The notes under the pieces were generated by a model. The model saw nothing but the letters and a program-made list of their open reading frames with translations. It was not told the DNA's origin and made no database searches. The translations under genes and the position numbers were made by a program. Of a DNA stretch of 64,000 nt, positions 1-12,260 are shown piece by piece. The stretch is taken from assembly GCA_012976225.1 (NCBI GenBank), contig JAAVVG010000002.1, forward strand, positions 1,054,001 through 1,118,000. Reading direction: 5' to 3'. The first letter of the stretch is position 1. Each line of letters starts with the position of its first letter. This stretch comes from Golubevia sp. BC0850. Lineage: Eukaryota; Basidiomycota; Exobasidiomycetes; Golubeviales; Golubeviaceae.

Positions 1-308
1 CGTTCGAATGCCTGTCTAACTCTACCAAATGAGATTCGACGCTGTCTCGTGTGCACCTGCTGTCGCTGTCACTTCGCAACCTGGTTCCTTCCCGCACTCC
101 TGCCTGTAGCACCAATTCACACTCTCTTTCAACCTCAACTCCAAAGTTAAACAACTTTTGATTAACATTCAATCTGAAGACTCATCTCAAAAGGAAGAAT
201 CAACGTCAAACGAAAAAGGAGAAGAAGAATAGAAAGAAGAACAAAAAGTTGGATTCAGAGGAAAAGAAGGTAATTTCAGTTTCTGAAGGTTTGATTCCAA
301 CGAGAAGA
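1..308. other. 5' flank of the vWA gene
   Basis: No coding exon was recognised here. The stretch is purine-rich just before the ATG at 309 and is probably promoter and 5' UTR of the first gene. Anything upstream is cut by the window edge. Confidence 0.4.
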
Positions 309-3300
309 ATGAATAACAATCAGGATGCAGGTCCAAGTCGTTTGGGTGGTGTTTATAGGTGAGTCGCAATTGAAGCCGCTCCTTCAAAGCGCAGTACAGG
401 TTTAGAGGAGAGAGTGGAGAGAGTGATGGCGAGCAAGTGCTGATCTTTCATGGTGGGAAGCTCGCAAGACAAAGGCAACTGGCCTACCACCTCAAATTCA
501 GGCTGGGGATCAGAAGCTAAGTTTATCTTGAGTTTTTCAAGGCTCTTTGAGTGGGATTGGAGAGAGAATGAGAGTCGCTGGGCAGCTCCAACGGCAAGAC
601 ATCACTCTGTGAGGTGTCTCTGTGGAAGCCCTCGCTCTCACAAGATCTTGATTGAATCTCTCCATTTCTTTCACGAAAGGAGGGCTAAACATTTTGAGCT
701 TGTGTCTCTAAGATAGAGCTCGAAGGGAATGCAGTTTTGGGTTTCAAGAGCACCGGCTGACTCTTTCCCTCCTCATCTCCAAATACTGCCTTCTTGTCTC
801 CCTCGGTCTTCTAGCATGTTTGGTGCTGCAGCAAGTTCACAGATTGCAGATGATGCCTCCTACCCGATGGATCCCACTGTCTCCAACTCAGCAGCTGGTT
901 TCGATTGGGAAGTGGAAGAAGCAAGGGCTTTAGATCTTGTCTTTGTGAGTATCTCATTCTGTCTTCTACTAACTCCATCCCCTGGCCGATTGAGATCGAA
1001 GAGAGCATTAACTGAATCTTCTGCTTCTGTCTCTTTCTCCTTCCTTGGCTCAAAGATCATGGACGCCACAGGATCGATGGGAAGCTAGTGAGTGTCTCCC
1101 TCCAAATTCCTCTCTTCTCTCCCTCCAGCATTACGCCTGGCAGGAGTCTCGAAGAATTTAGTCTCTCCCAAAGGGGTCCAATGTTCATCTTGCGGATAAC
1201 CTTCACGAACCCTCTCCTTCTCGGTGACTAACTTCTTCCTTTGTTCTCCGCCTCAACCAAATCTGCTTTCTTGGACACTTCAGCATCGCAGTGAGTTTTG
1301 ACTAATTGGGCTTTCTAGGCTCGCCTAGTAGCTGGCTGACCCCCTCTTCCTTGTGGCCCATCAGTCAGCGACGAAGAACATCGAAGCGATTTGTGACAAC
1401 GTGAGTTTGTTTCCCCCTGCTTGAACCTGCATCTTCAACCTAGATCCTCATCTGACATTGTTCGATTTCTCCCGCACTCTCTTCCGTCATCCACTAGATC
1501 ATCCAATCAGAACGTCTCAGAGGTCCAGGAGCTCTAAGAGTTGGACTTATCGCTTACAGAGATCACCCTCCTCAGGTGAGTGTCTCTTCCCATAGCATCT
1601 TCAGAAAGCGTTCAGAGCAGTTCTATGAATGGCCAGATCTTCGAACGGAGCTCACATTACTCCTCGAATCTTCTCCCCCCTCAGGATCACACCTACGTGA
1701 CTAAGACAGTCCCCTTGAACGCTGATATCCAAGTGACGAAGGATTTTCTGAAGAAGCTTTACGCTTCAGGTGGTGGTGATGGTCCAGAGGCGGTTACAGC
1801 TGCCATGGCTGAGGTTTTGAGAATGGTGAGGTTTTTGTGGATCGACGAGGATTGCTGCTGGACGATTCGCTGACCTTTATCTCTCTCACTTCTCGTTCTC
1901 GCTTTTTCAAGGATTGGAGGCCCAAAGCTACGAAACTCACTGTCTTGATAGCTGATGCACCGCCGCATGGAATTGGAGAGGTAAGTGCAAATCTCTTAAA
2001 GCGACTAGCTTCTTTGCGCTCGATGTCGATTGAATGCCACTCTTAATTCGATCTGACCTTTTGTTGCTTGTTGCTACCCAACATCTCTGTTCTCAGTATG
2101 GGGATGGTTTCCCTAATGGAAGTCCAGATGGAAATGACCCGCTAGTAATTGCAAAGGCGATGGCAGCAGCTGGAATACCCTTGTTCATGGTAGCTTGCGA
2201 GCCTGCTCTTTCAGGTTATGCGAACGGTGAGTCATTGATCTACAGCAGTTCGGATCTTAGATCTCAAGATGGCTTTCCCAGGCGACGAGTTCCTTAAGAC
2301 CTTCTATCTCTTCCCCTTCTCAGCTGCCGACTTCTTCCAAGGTCTAGTTAAGATCACTGGAGCTCTTCTGGTTCCTCTCACGACGGCTTCTCTTCTCTCT
2401 GCAGTCATTATCGGTGCTGCTGGTGAGGCGATGGATCTGGAGAGACTTCACAGAGAAGTTGGAGATGCTGTGGCTGATCGATTGCGATCTCTGAGCCTCG
2501 ACGGAACTAGTAACACAGAGACGGATATGGATCAGGTGGCTAGACAGCTTCATCAGACTCTTCTTGGAAGGAACGAGAACACTAAGCAGCTACATGTTGA
2601 AAATATCTACAGAGAAAGCGAAGGTGAGTTGAGCAAGTGAGGTAGTGGTTCGAGACTTAGGCCCCCTTCAACTCGATCTTGACTCACGCTCATCCTCCTT
2701 ACTTTAATATCCCTCCCTTGCGATCATCAGAATCAAGACACAATATCGAAGTCTGGAGTCAAGCGCCAGACGTTGAGCACGCCAAACGTTAGTACTTTGT
2801 CAGCGACTTTGTGCGCCTGTTAACTTCCAGCTGATCCCCTTCCCTCCCTTTAATATCGTTTCAGCTTTCATCAAGAAGGTGATTGGCTCTCGTCTCTCCG
2901 ACAAGTACCTTTCCACTCGAAGCACCACCTCATCCTACAAGCCTTTTACTCCCTACCCACATCCTCGAGGAGGAACTTCCACTTCTACCGATCTCTACGG
3001 AAGCAACGCTGGCGGAAGCGCCAATCCTTCTCCTTCGGGTTCTGCTGGATCTCGAAGAGTCATCTCTGATTTCTCCTCCTTCTCAGCTTCTCCTGGCTTG
3101 AGTATCTCTCCTTCAGCTAAAGGTGGTTTCAATTCGAACAACTCTGGATCAAACTCCTTCTCGACTCCTTCCAAACTCAGTGCATCCTTCAGAGAAAGGA
3201 ATGTGATGAGTGGGATGGATGACGACGACGATGATGATGAAGATGTTGGAAGAGGTGGAAACCGAGGGAATGGAATGAGGGATGATGAAGATGCTTCGGA

Positions 3301-3451
3301 TATGCCTGCTTCGAGCGTAACGGTTAATGGGATCCTCGAGGTGGCGGGAGACGATGGGCAGAAGTTGAATTATCGACAGGGGGCTATCAGCCTTGAGCAG
3401 GCAAGAAGACTGTTGCTCATGAGTGCTACTAGAGGTTCTGTTACTGGTTGA
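309..3451 (+). CDS. von Willebrand factor A-domain protein, 12 exons
   Basis: Exons: 309-358, 815-944, 1056-1087, 1284-1290, 1365-1400, 1498-1575, 1685-1825, 1912-1980, 2097-2226, 2324-2623, 2731-2787 and 2865-3451. The chain keeps frame and gives 538 aa. Residues about 57-260 form a vWA domain with the MIDAS motif DATGS at 63-67, followed by conserved stretches such as LIAYRDHPPQ, YASGGGDGPEAV and LIADAPPHGIGEYGDG. The rest is Ser/Gly-rich with an acidic Asp run and looks disordered. vWA domains bind metal and protein ligands; this intracellular fungal family has no firmly known function, and I see no signal peptide. Exon 4 is only 7 nt and is needed to read GSYIASATKNIE across the junctions. 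The start was chosen because the 309-358 exon joins exon 2 in phase; the 456-nt first intron could hide another exon. Confidence 0.85.
1284..1290 (+). other. 7-nt coding microexon of the vWA gene
   Basis: The sequence catcgca lies between a CAG acceptor and a GTGAGT donor. It completes a TA-phase codon to give Tyr-Ile-Ala and restores frame to the next 36-nt exon. Confidence 0.75.
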
Positions 3452-4233
3452 AAAGGGATGACGATGGGGAAACAAGGGTTGAGGGAGAAGAGGTCGGCTG
3501 CCACCTGAAGACATACACTACTCTCTTCAATGTAATTAGTTGTGCTTGTATGAATGAAAGTCTTCGACTGCATTTCAAAAAAAAGTAAAAGTTGGAGGAT
3601 TATGATCCACTCATTCTCATTCTTTCATTCATCTTGAGTTCGCACCCCTGAGATTGGAACTTCATTGACGCTCGAACCTCCAACAAGGGGCTTAAACTCT
3701 CGACTCTTCACTTGATCGAAGTCAGCTGCTGCAAAAATCTCATTTTGGACAAACAACACGAGGAGAGGAGTCCAAAAGTTCTGAAATTCTTCTGGCTTTG
3801 TTTGTACTTCTCATCTTGAACTTGATCACCTTTCTTCTTCTTTCAATCAACATCAGCATTGACATCAACACACAGTACTTCAACTTCAAGCCAATCACTT
3901 CTTTCAGATTCTTCTACCACTGACTTCTACCAGTCCCACCACTCAAAAATTTCGAGTTAGCGACTGAGTCGCCTCAATAGGCAGAGCAGACCAAGGTCGC
4001 TGTGCGATTCATCTTTGATGCCAGAGTCACAAAGTGAGTTCAGATCCTGTAAGGGAGAACCAACGTAGGCTATCTTTTCAATTCCGTTGACGTCTCTTTT
4101 TTCTCTCTTGCCCTTTCCAGCCTCATCTACCCTCAAACCAAGCTCGCCATTCGCAACATTCTCTCCATCTTCCAGAAAACCTTTCACTCCAGTCAGTAAT
4201 TCAAAAAAGTACCAAATAGATCATTCAGTCCTC
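3452..4233. other. Intergenic between the vWA and kinase genes
   Basis: This is the 3' UTR of the vWA gene and the 5' flank of the kinase. The 3950-4230 part is open in some frames but has no ATG-initiated conserved peptide. A 5'-UTR intron ending near 4120 (tttccag) is possible. Nothing else was recognised. Confidence 0.4.
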
Positions 4234-7200
4234 ATGTCATCAAACAAAGTAGCAACTTCAACTATCACAACTTCTTCTCAAACCACCTTCACTCCACCTA
4301 GACATCGTGCTGGACAACTTCAAGAACCAGATCAACCAAGAGAAGTAGAGACTGAGCAAATGCAAAGAAGTGGGATTCAAGCTCTACAGGCTCAAAGACA
4401 GAGGGTCGATGAAGAGGAGGAGCAAAAGAAATTGAGAGAGAGGGAACTCAAGGAGAAGAAGCGTAGAGAAAAGGAGAAGGAAGAAAGAGAGAAGAGAGAA
4501 AGTGAAGATGTAGAGATGGGAGGAATCTATTCTTTGACGGATAAGCAGCTAGGTGAAAGATGGAATTTTGAAGAAGAGATTGGTGAGTTTGGAAAGAGAA
4601 AGAGCTGGTTTGGATTTGGGTCTGGAAGCTGGGTTGAGGAGGAAGGAAAGGGGGCCAGTGCGCCACATGGTGTTCTCGTGAACGAAGATCGATCTTCGAA
4701 GATTCCCAACTCTTCTCCATCTCACCAAATGTTCTCAATCTCTTGCTTCTATCTATTCCTTCCGTCCCATCTTCCTATGTCTAGGGTTCGGGTGAGTCAA
4801 ATCGAAAATCGAGGGAGACCGTCTTGTCCTCGCCCACGGTCGCATCTCTAACATCCTCGCTCTTCAATCTCCTCCTCTTCGACAGAAACTGGGGTTCAGT
4901 CTGGCGCTGTACCATGCTTCAAGGTAATCATCCCTCTTCTCGCTCTAGATCTAACTCCACTTCTGACGGATCAGGATCGAATCTCGTCCCTCCTCAAGAG
5001 CAAATGGTTGCCAAACTCTGCCATCGTAGTAGAACCGGTCCTTCTCAAGCAAGAGTCCGATCCTTGTGGAACGAGTTCAAGGTCTTGAGAGGAGTCGCAT
5101 CTTCTGTTCGAGCTGAAAGGAGAAGACGTAATGGAAGAGCTGGAGATGGAGACGAGAGCGGTGATCTAAGCTCTAGCCTCGCCGGGAACAAGGAGAATGA
5201 TCCTGATTGGTGGCATCCAAACATCGTCAAGTTCAAAGAATTCATCATCAGTCCTTCTTATGCTTCTTTGCACATGAACTACTATCCTCAACCCATGAAC
5301 GTCGCTCTGCCCGAGCACATCTACCGCGACTACTTCCAAGGGCTAGCTTGTGAGTTTGACGGAAGCTCTGCATTGCCTTTGAGTCTGCAACATCGATATT
5401 ACCATACAGTGGTTTGCATGCAGCTCTTTCGGCCGAATTCCGAGCGAACCACTAACTTCGCTCCTTCCTCTTTCTTCTCGAACCTCTGTCAGCCGGTCTC
5501 TTTTGGCTCCATTCGAACAACTGCACTCACAACGACATCAAGACTAGCAACATCGTCATCAGTCAAAGCTCTAGCTGTGAATGGGGAGTTCCGATTCTGT
5601 TGGACTTCGGTTTCGCTGTTCTTCACTCGAGAGACGGTGGAACTTCTAATTTCGGAGCTGGCGGAGGTAGTTCAGTCTCTTCGAAACGTGGTCAGAATGA
5701 AGATGGAAGCAAGAAGGATCCAGAGCCGAAGAAGCTCAAACCTTTCTTCAGTCAACAGTCTTGGGGTACGCCTGAGTATCTAGCTCCAGAACGCGCTCGA
5801 GGAGACGTTCACGACGAGAGGGCTAGCGATGCTTGGAGTTTGGGAGTTACTTTCTTTGAGGTGAGTGATGATGGGACGTTTGAGTTTAAATAAGAGTCTT
5901 TGAAGTTTCGAGAAACGTTGCAGTCGTACGCGCTTTGTTTCTAAACTTCTTTTCTTTCCTCCTCTTTACCTCACTCCCCCTTCTTCAGATCGCCACTGGT
6001 AGAACTCCTTTCGAATCTGAGAGCGAGCAATTCCTCACTCCCGAAGCTCTCAAAGTCTATTACGCTAGAACAGCCAACTCGGAGTGGCAAGGAACTTGGG
6101 ACAACCTCTCTTCGGAATTCGTAGAGCTGGTCTCTGGTCTTCTTCACGTCAACCCCAAAGAGAGAATGACCCTACCAGACGCTATGCTGTCTCCTTTCTT
6201 CGACCCTCTCTCGGAGAAAGACGAAGGAGACAGAAGCGTCGGACGGCTTCTAGGCGGAGAGAGTAGCTTGGAGAGAGAGATTGGAGAACTTCGTAACGAA
6301 GACGAGCAGGAGAGAAGAGACAACTCTCATCGTCATGACCGAGACGGATCTATCTCGCGCATGAGCCACAGAGGAAAGGAGTCGGACCAAGAAGCCTCAT
6401 CTCGCCGCGGGTCGTCGATCTCCTCCGAAAGAGATACCTCTCCTGGTCTTGAATCTGTCATGAAAGCCTATCAAGACGGAAGCGATTCTATGCAAACAGA
6501 CCTGGTCGGAGACGCTTCAGCCTGGAAGAACATGGAGACTTCTCGTTCTTATCCGAGACTGGAAGCCACGAATCTTTCGAAGGTCTCAGCTGAAGGAGAC
6601 GTATCGGATCTCAACTTAGGAACTCAAGTCAATTCAGCTTCCAAAGCTCATCCATATCTCCCTCGCCGCTCGTCACCTCTCAAACCAGGATTGAGAGCTT
6701 CCGAAAGCGACGACGAGGAACCAGATGGAGCTTCTATCCCAAGCGCGCTTTCCACTCCAAGCGTCACTCCGATTCAATTCCCTCAACACTCTTCGCCAGC
6801 TCCGAAAGTCTTGAAAGATAAGACTAACCTTCCGAAACAGAAGTCGCCTCCTACTCCATCAGAGAAGCTGGCCATGGGTGTGGAGTCGTCTCTTCCTCGC
6901 ACTCCACCATCGACCAACAGAGCTAGGCCTCTCTCCTTCGGAAGCGCACCTAGACCTCGTTCACCTACAGTTCAAGATCAAGGACAGTCGCCGATCGCAG
7001 AAGTCACCTCTTCCTCGAGCTTCACAGGAAACAAGACTCCACTCAGAAACGCTCTTCGTAATGCAGCCTTCGCCGCAGCTAGGAAGCTCTCACCCAGCTC
7101 TGGAGCTGAACAACGTTCCCCTGTGATCACCAACAGAGGATTCGAGTCTCCAGCTCCAGGAAATCAACTTCCCGTCTCGCCGTCGCCTGTCAGAATCAAG

Positions 7201-9507
7201 ACAACTGCTCCGGAAGCTTCGAGACAAGGAGGAGTCAGGAAAGGACTTCAAGAGTCTCCAGCTCTCCCTCCATCTCCCACTAAATCAACCGTTCAAGTCT
7301 CACAAGTCAAAGTAGCTACTCCTTCGGTTGCAGAGGGAAGACGTAACTCGAGTCTCGCTTCTTCGAACTCGATTAGGTCCAAGACAGCTGGAGCTCTCAG
7401 AGCTGCTGTTCGCAGTGCTGAAAGGAGAGCGCTTTCTCCACCAGTTGTAGAGTCAAGTAGACGCAACACGTTGGAAGAACACGGCTCGCTTCTCTCTGCG
7501 ACGACCAACTCGACCGCTCCTCCCAAGTACGACGAGGTTCAGAGACACCAGAGTCTAGAGTCTCACCAGTCCAGCGAAAGGGAAAGTCAAAGTGGAAGTG
7601 AGCCAGTCTCCATTCCAGCTAGAGATCCAATGGAGGATTCTCTGACTTTCAAATATGACGACGAGGAGAGCTCTGAAGACGAAGGCAACTCCACCCTCGA
7701 GAGAGAAGATGACGAAGATCCAACATGTCGTCAGAACGCTGCTGCCGCTGGTGGTGGTCAAGGACAGTCTCGAGGTGAGCTGCAACCGGTCTATCTTCAT
7801 CAACCACGTCAAGATGAGGCTCCTCTCAATCAACCGAGACGCATGTCTAGCAACTTTGGAATCTCCAAACCCTTCTCCAATCCTATCTCAAAACCTCAGG
7901 AGGTGAAGAGAAAGCAAGTCCCGGCTGCTCTAGAAGAGGAGTCTCCAGAGATGACTGGTTGGGGTGTCCAGGAGAGAAGCAATGGAGAGTTTCAGTCTCC
8001 TCCAAGACGGAACCAAGGTCACCGTCGAACTCAGACGGCTCCAAGCGAAATCTCGGTTTCATCGATAGAGCTAGAAGAAAGATTGACTCAAATGGCTCAA
8101 CTAGCTGCCACTTTGACTCAAGTCGTCGAGGAGACTCGCAAGAGCTTTAGAGACGGAACTTCTTCTTCTCAAACCGAGCACGACCTTCTTCAGGCTCAGA
8201 TCAAACAAGCGCAAGCTCTTCTAGCCATGTCACAAGCTCCTCAAGAAGGTGGTGCTGGATTGGACTCTCATGAAATTCCGAGATCTCAAGCAGGAGAGAC
8301 TTCTAATGAGACCTCGTCTTCTCAAATCTCTCGCGTAACTAGTGTTGACTCGTTCAATCAGAGCTCGAGTGACAGGCACGTGGCTTTCAGAGAGAAAATC
8401 GGACACTTCTCTCCAGATTCTACTCCAGGTCTCGAGTTCGTCAGTGGAGGAAGAAAGCAACAGAACTCCTTCGCTTTCCCCAGCATCTCAAGCTCTACTG
8501 CATCCAAGGACATGGAGCGTGCTCGTGGTCTCAAGATTCCTTCAAACGGTCAACCTCAGAGCGGGAGCTCAAGAACGAACTCGTACGGAGAAGGTCTGGA
8601 AGGCTACAACTCCGACAGCCGTCAAGAGAATTCCTCTCACCAGATGACGTCTTCTCAGACCGACGTGTCTCAGCCAGTCTCTGCTCCATCTCTCACCTCA
8701 GCCTCTTCCTTCGAAGCTGGCCAACCACCTTCTTTAAGCTTGTCATCTTCTAGAGCTCGCTCTCAAAGAGCAAGGAAGGAGAATTCGGATTTTACCTTTC
8801 CTTCAAAGATCCCCATCTTGTCCGAGAGAAGGAAGCCATCGGCAGCTTTCAGCTATAACACGACTCCTAAGAGACCGTCTCTCGACGAAGAAGAGGAAGA
8901 TGGAGTCCTTGTCGTCGCTTCTCCCAGGTCCAGAATTCCAACTTCAAATCGCAACAGCTACATCTACACCAAAACTAAGAATACAGGCCAGCCCTACGTT
9001 CCCGAGACTCCAAGAACTGCTCAAAGGAACGAGTCGAACTTCTCTCGAAAGGTGCTAGCAGATGGTAGCTCTGTGAGGAGACAAGGAAAAGGATTCACAG
9101 GCAGACCTACAACTACAGTCGCCACCTCTGCCGAAACAGCTTCGAGAGAATTCAATCACTCTGATCACAACAGCAAGTCAAACAGGTTCGGATCGGTTGG
9201 GTCGAAAGTCGGAAGAATGGCTTCAGGCCTGACTCGCTTCAACAGCTCAGGAGCTTCTTTGGTAGGAACTGGATCCAACCCGAATTCCAAAGCTACTGGA
9301 GCGTCTGCAGCTTTCCCAAGTCAAGGTCCAAGAGGACATCGAAGGGTTCCTTCTCAAGATCAAACTCTACCCGGCTACATGGGAGACGCTCCCAACAGCA
9401 GACTTCCGAATGGGAAGGGACCAGCCACCCCTGCCAGAGGCGGCGCACTCTGGAGACTTCTAAGAGGTGTCGCAGTCAAATCGAAAGAAATGCAGAGGAC
9501 TGTCTAG
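4234..9507 (+). CDS. Large Ser/Thr protein kinase with a disordered C-terminal region
   Basis: Exons: 4234-4582, 4785-4791 (7 nt), 4886-5349, 5493-5860 and 5989-9507, giving 1568 aa in frame. The N-terminus is charged and coiled-coil-like. The kinase domain spans about residues 105-430: glycine loop IGFGNWGSVW (116-125), the lysine in VAKLC, catalytic loop HNDIKTSN (286-293, HND in place of the usual HRD), DFG (311-313), and APE (371-373) followed by SDAWSLGVTFFE. About 1,140 residues of Ser/Pro-rich, low-complexity sequence follow, with many SP/TP sites and a short coiled coil near the middle. The family is not one I can name; Asp and Lys of the catalytic loop are kept, so it is probably active. 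The ATG at 4234 is the first in this frame; the earlier open frame has no ATG. Confidence 0.85.
4785..4791 (+). other. 7-nt coding microexon in the kinase glycine-rich loop
   Basis: The sequence ggttcgg is bounded by tctag and gtgagt. Joining it to the upstream ATT-G and the downstream A-AAC-TGG restores Ile-Gly-Phe-Gly-Asn-Trp, the nucleotide-binding loop. Skipping it destroys the motif. Confidence 0.8.
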
Positions 9508-11133
9508 ATTGGTCAGGACGTTTCAACTCATTCGTGCCTTCAATCCGCTCTCGCTCCTTCATTTCGAATCAAAATCTAGCTTCAAGCTCTGAACACAGAA
9601 TCTCAAATCTCAGTTTACACATAACTTCTGTTCATACTTACAAAAACAAATCTCAAACAATGTCTCCTTCAAAAAGTCTATTTGACCTTGTCTTAGCCAG
9701 ATTCTTTTGCACCCCTTCTCAGTCCTCAATTATCCTGTCCCTCTCATAAGAAATGAGGGAATCCCTTTTTCTTCTTCCAATTTCTTTCACTCGAGCTTTT
9801 CGAGACAATTCATTCTTTTTCTTTGTGTTTCGTCCTCAACTACAACACTCCCTGTCCCGATCATATTCACATGCTCTCTAATCTATGCCCACCTTCGTAC
9901 CTTTTAGGTGAAACATAAACTTCCTTTTTCCCGGTATCATCGAATCATCATCTCCATCGACTCTTTTCCGCATCATCAGTTCAATTTCCACTTCATCACC
10001 CACCTAATTCTACCTTCATTTTGCTTGTGTCCACAAGATGCCTGAAGATTGATTAAAAACAACTGAGAGCTTTGGATGATAGAGAAAGAAGAAGAAGGAG
10101 AAAGGGAAGAAGTTTAGAAAGGAGAGGTCCTTTTAGGCAGATAGACCTCCCAGCACGCTCTTCCTATGTGCGAGGGAGAGATTGACATCTGACCCCGGAA
10201 CGCCGTAACGAAGACACGTTGCTTTTAAGGTTTTTAGTTGGAGTAGGGGTTTCACGGATATAGGGGAAGGTTTAGTCGACAAGGACAGACCGAGCCAGCG
10301 ATCTCGGATCCCTTCTCGTCTTCTCTCATCCCTGACTTTAGTTCAACGTTCAAAGTTGACTTGTTCGACTTTGAGTGCCCCTCTTCTTGATTCATTCAAT
10401 CTGACCCTTTCTCTCTTCCCCACCTCTAGCCTGAAGGACCAATCACCGTAGGAGAGTGCTGGAAGGATTCTGTTGACTCATGTCTCAAATCTCAAGTACT
10501 TGGGAGAGTTCGGTTGACAATTCTTTTTCATCACCCCTTCTTGTCTTTTAAACAGTCAAAGAAACGATCGCTGCTCGAACTGGCTAGCCATTTGGCAACG
10601 CTCAGCTCAAGTTTGAAGGGAATGAGCTTCAAAATCAGTTTCCTCTTCACATGTACAATGTTGTGGATGCATCTGAGATGTCTTTCAAATCGGTAAACTC
10701 CAAAGTGGAGATCTGTGTCTCTAAGATCTGCATCTTCTCCATGAGTCCCAAGCCTTCTGATTCTATACTAAAGTGTGAGTCAATTTCATTACTGTGCTGA
10801 CTTAATAGGCACCAGCTTTTCCTCTCTTCATCCTCCCCCCTCCCCTCTTTCTGTTCCCAATGATCTTCGCGCTGACTCAGTATTCTCTACTCGACAACCG
10901 AACAGTCAAATAAAGATCAGAGAAGTTTCTGTAGATAGACTCCCTATCAAAAGCTCGGTCCTTTCCATCGGAGGTCCTTTGATTATGCTCTTCTGAAAAA
11001 AGAAAAGAAAAAAGAAAAAAAAAGGGGTCAAGACTTTTTTTTTGAGGAACAGAAAAGAGAAGAGCGGCATACATTCGACGAAACACCGCCGAGACAAAAG
11101 GCAGTGAGCACTCACCATTTCAAGTTTTCGAGA
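9508..11133. other. Intergenic, with one possible Ubl relic
   Basis: 9508-10040 is the pyrimidine-rich 3' flank of the kinase. 10060-10440 shows no coding pattern I trust. The part at 10551-10745 is described separately. 10995-11040 holds an A-rich then T-rich stretch. The right end is the spliced 3' flank of F-box copy 1. Confidence 0.35.
10551..10745 (+). pseudogene. Possible ubiquitin-like domain remnant
   Basis: Right after a tttaaacag acceptor, one frame reads VKETIAARTG, then a TAG stop, then PFGNAQLKFEGNELQNQF and LHMYNVVDASEMSFKSV. The pattern (valine-led helix, Gly-Leu/Pro-Phe-Gly, Gln-Lys-like turn, F-x-G-N-E-L, Y-N-V at the end) resembles ubiquitin-like domains such as the one at the C-terminus of splicing factor SF3A1/Prp21. 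The in-frame stop and the lack of flanking exons suggest a relic of a host gene. This rests on pattern memory only and could be chance. Confidence 0.25.
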
Positions 11134-12260
11134 TCAGATCTCGACCTCCCACAACGGCTCACGAGCTGGATCAAGGATTGTTTCTACTAGTTCCTTGAGA
11201 TGCTCCAGATTTTGCGGACTCATTCCTTCGAAAGGAATGATCAGTTTCTTCAGAGGCTCCATCTGGATTTTATCGTCTTCAACCCCAGCTTCGAGGTTGT
11301 CTTTCCTTGCTCGAAGGAAAGCCACAAACCTTTCGTGATAGTAATTCATACGAGCCGAATAACTAAGAACTCGTAGACGGGGACGCCTAGATTCGGCATC
11401 AGTTTCCACGAAAGTTAGTTCTACCTTCATTTCATGAATTGGAGGGAGTTCAGAGAGTAGAAGGTAGGAAGATAACTTCGAGATTGAGGATATGACCATC
11501 CATTCAGGGAAGTTATAATGACCACCTCTCAGTTCCAGTACCTCTAGGAGTGGTTATTGGAGGGGAGCGACTCCATCGCTTTCTCCTCTCGGAGCGATGT
11601 AGAGATGTTTGAGGGTTCCGGCACTATGGTTAAGGATCTCTCTCCACTCCGAATGACCCATTCCGTTGTATAGGACAGCGAGAAAGACCAGATCCTGGAA
11701 GATGACCGGTTGTCGCTGAAGAAGAGTTGGGATTGAGGGCATCCAAAGGACTTGGAGGGGAGAGATTCCATCTTCGATGAGTTTGCCAATTCCTGTCTTC
11801 CTCAGTAGGCGTACCTTTGGGAGATATACAGTATCAGTGGCTCTAAAATCCACCAAGTTCTCCAGCTTGGGAAAACCTTCTTCCCTAGTTGCTCCAGTTT
11901 CTCGTGTAATCCGCCATTCCAATAAATTACCACCAGAGAGAAAGAGAGAAGGCTTCCGTTCGATCTTAGTAGTGCCGTGGTAAAGTGATTGACATTCATG
12001 TCGTCCTCACTCTCCACTTCGAGAGAAACTTCCTTGAGAGTCGAACCACTCTTCCCATCGAAGAGGTCTAAGACAGATTCGTTCCACTCTACCTCTCCTC
12101 CCAGCACTAGAACCTGCCTCAAGGCTTTGTTCTCGTCGATGATCTCCAACCACTGCTTGCAGACTATTCTAATCTTGAAAACTCGATTCCCATCTAACCA
12201 CTTGAAGGCGATAAAGAGGAGTTCCGATGGAAGAGAGTCGTTGATGGAAGGGGAGACCAT
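11134..12260 (-). pseudogene. F-box gene copy 1 (degenerate)
   Basis: The N-terminal frame from 12260 encodes an F-box: INDSLPSELLFIAFKWLDG followed by RIVCKQWLEIIDENKAL. A downstream leucine-rich part ends with LVETILDPAREPLWEVEI. Compared with copy 3, one base is missing near codon 130, shifting the frame, and a TAA interrupts the later part before PLLEVLEL, so the gene reads in three pieces. F-box proteins recruit substrates to SCF ubiquitin ligases; this copy probably no longer makes a full one. The same two lesions occur in copy 2. A GTGAGT donor lies shortly after the stop codon, so the 3' UTR was probably spliced. Confidence 0.8.

Noticed and set aside
1-30. gttcgaatgcc at the window start as a tRNA T-arm
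   Set aside because: The bases after it do not form an acceptor stem and the rest of the molecule would lie outside the window.
4087-4233. Upstream extension of the kinase open frame
   Set aside because: It begins with TTG, has no ATG, and the first ATG at 4234 gives a complete, phase-consistent protein.
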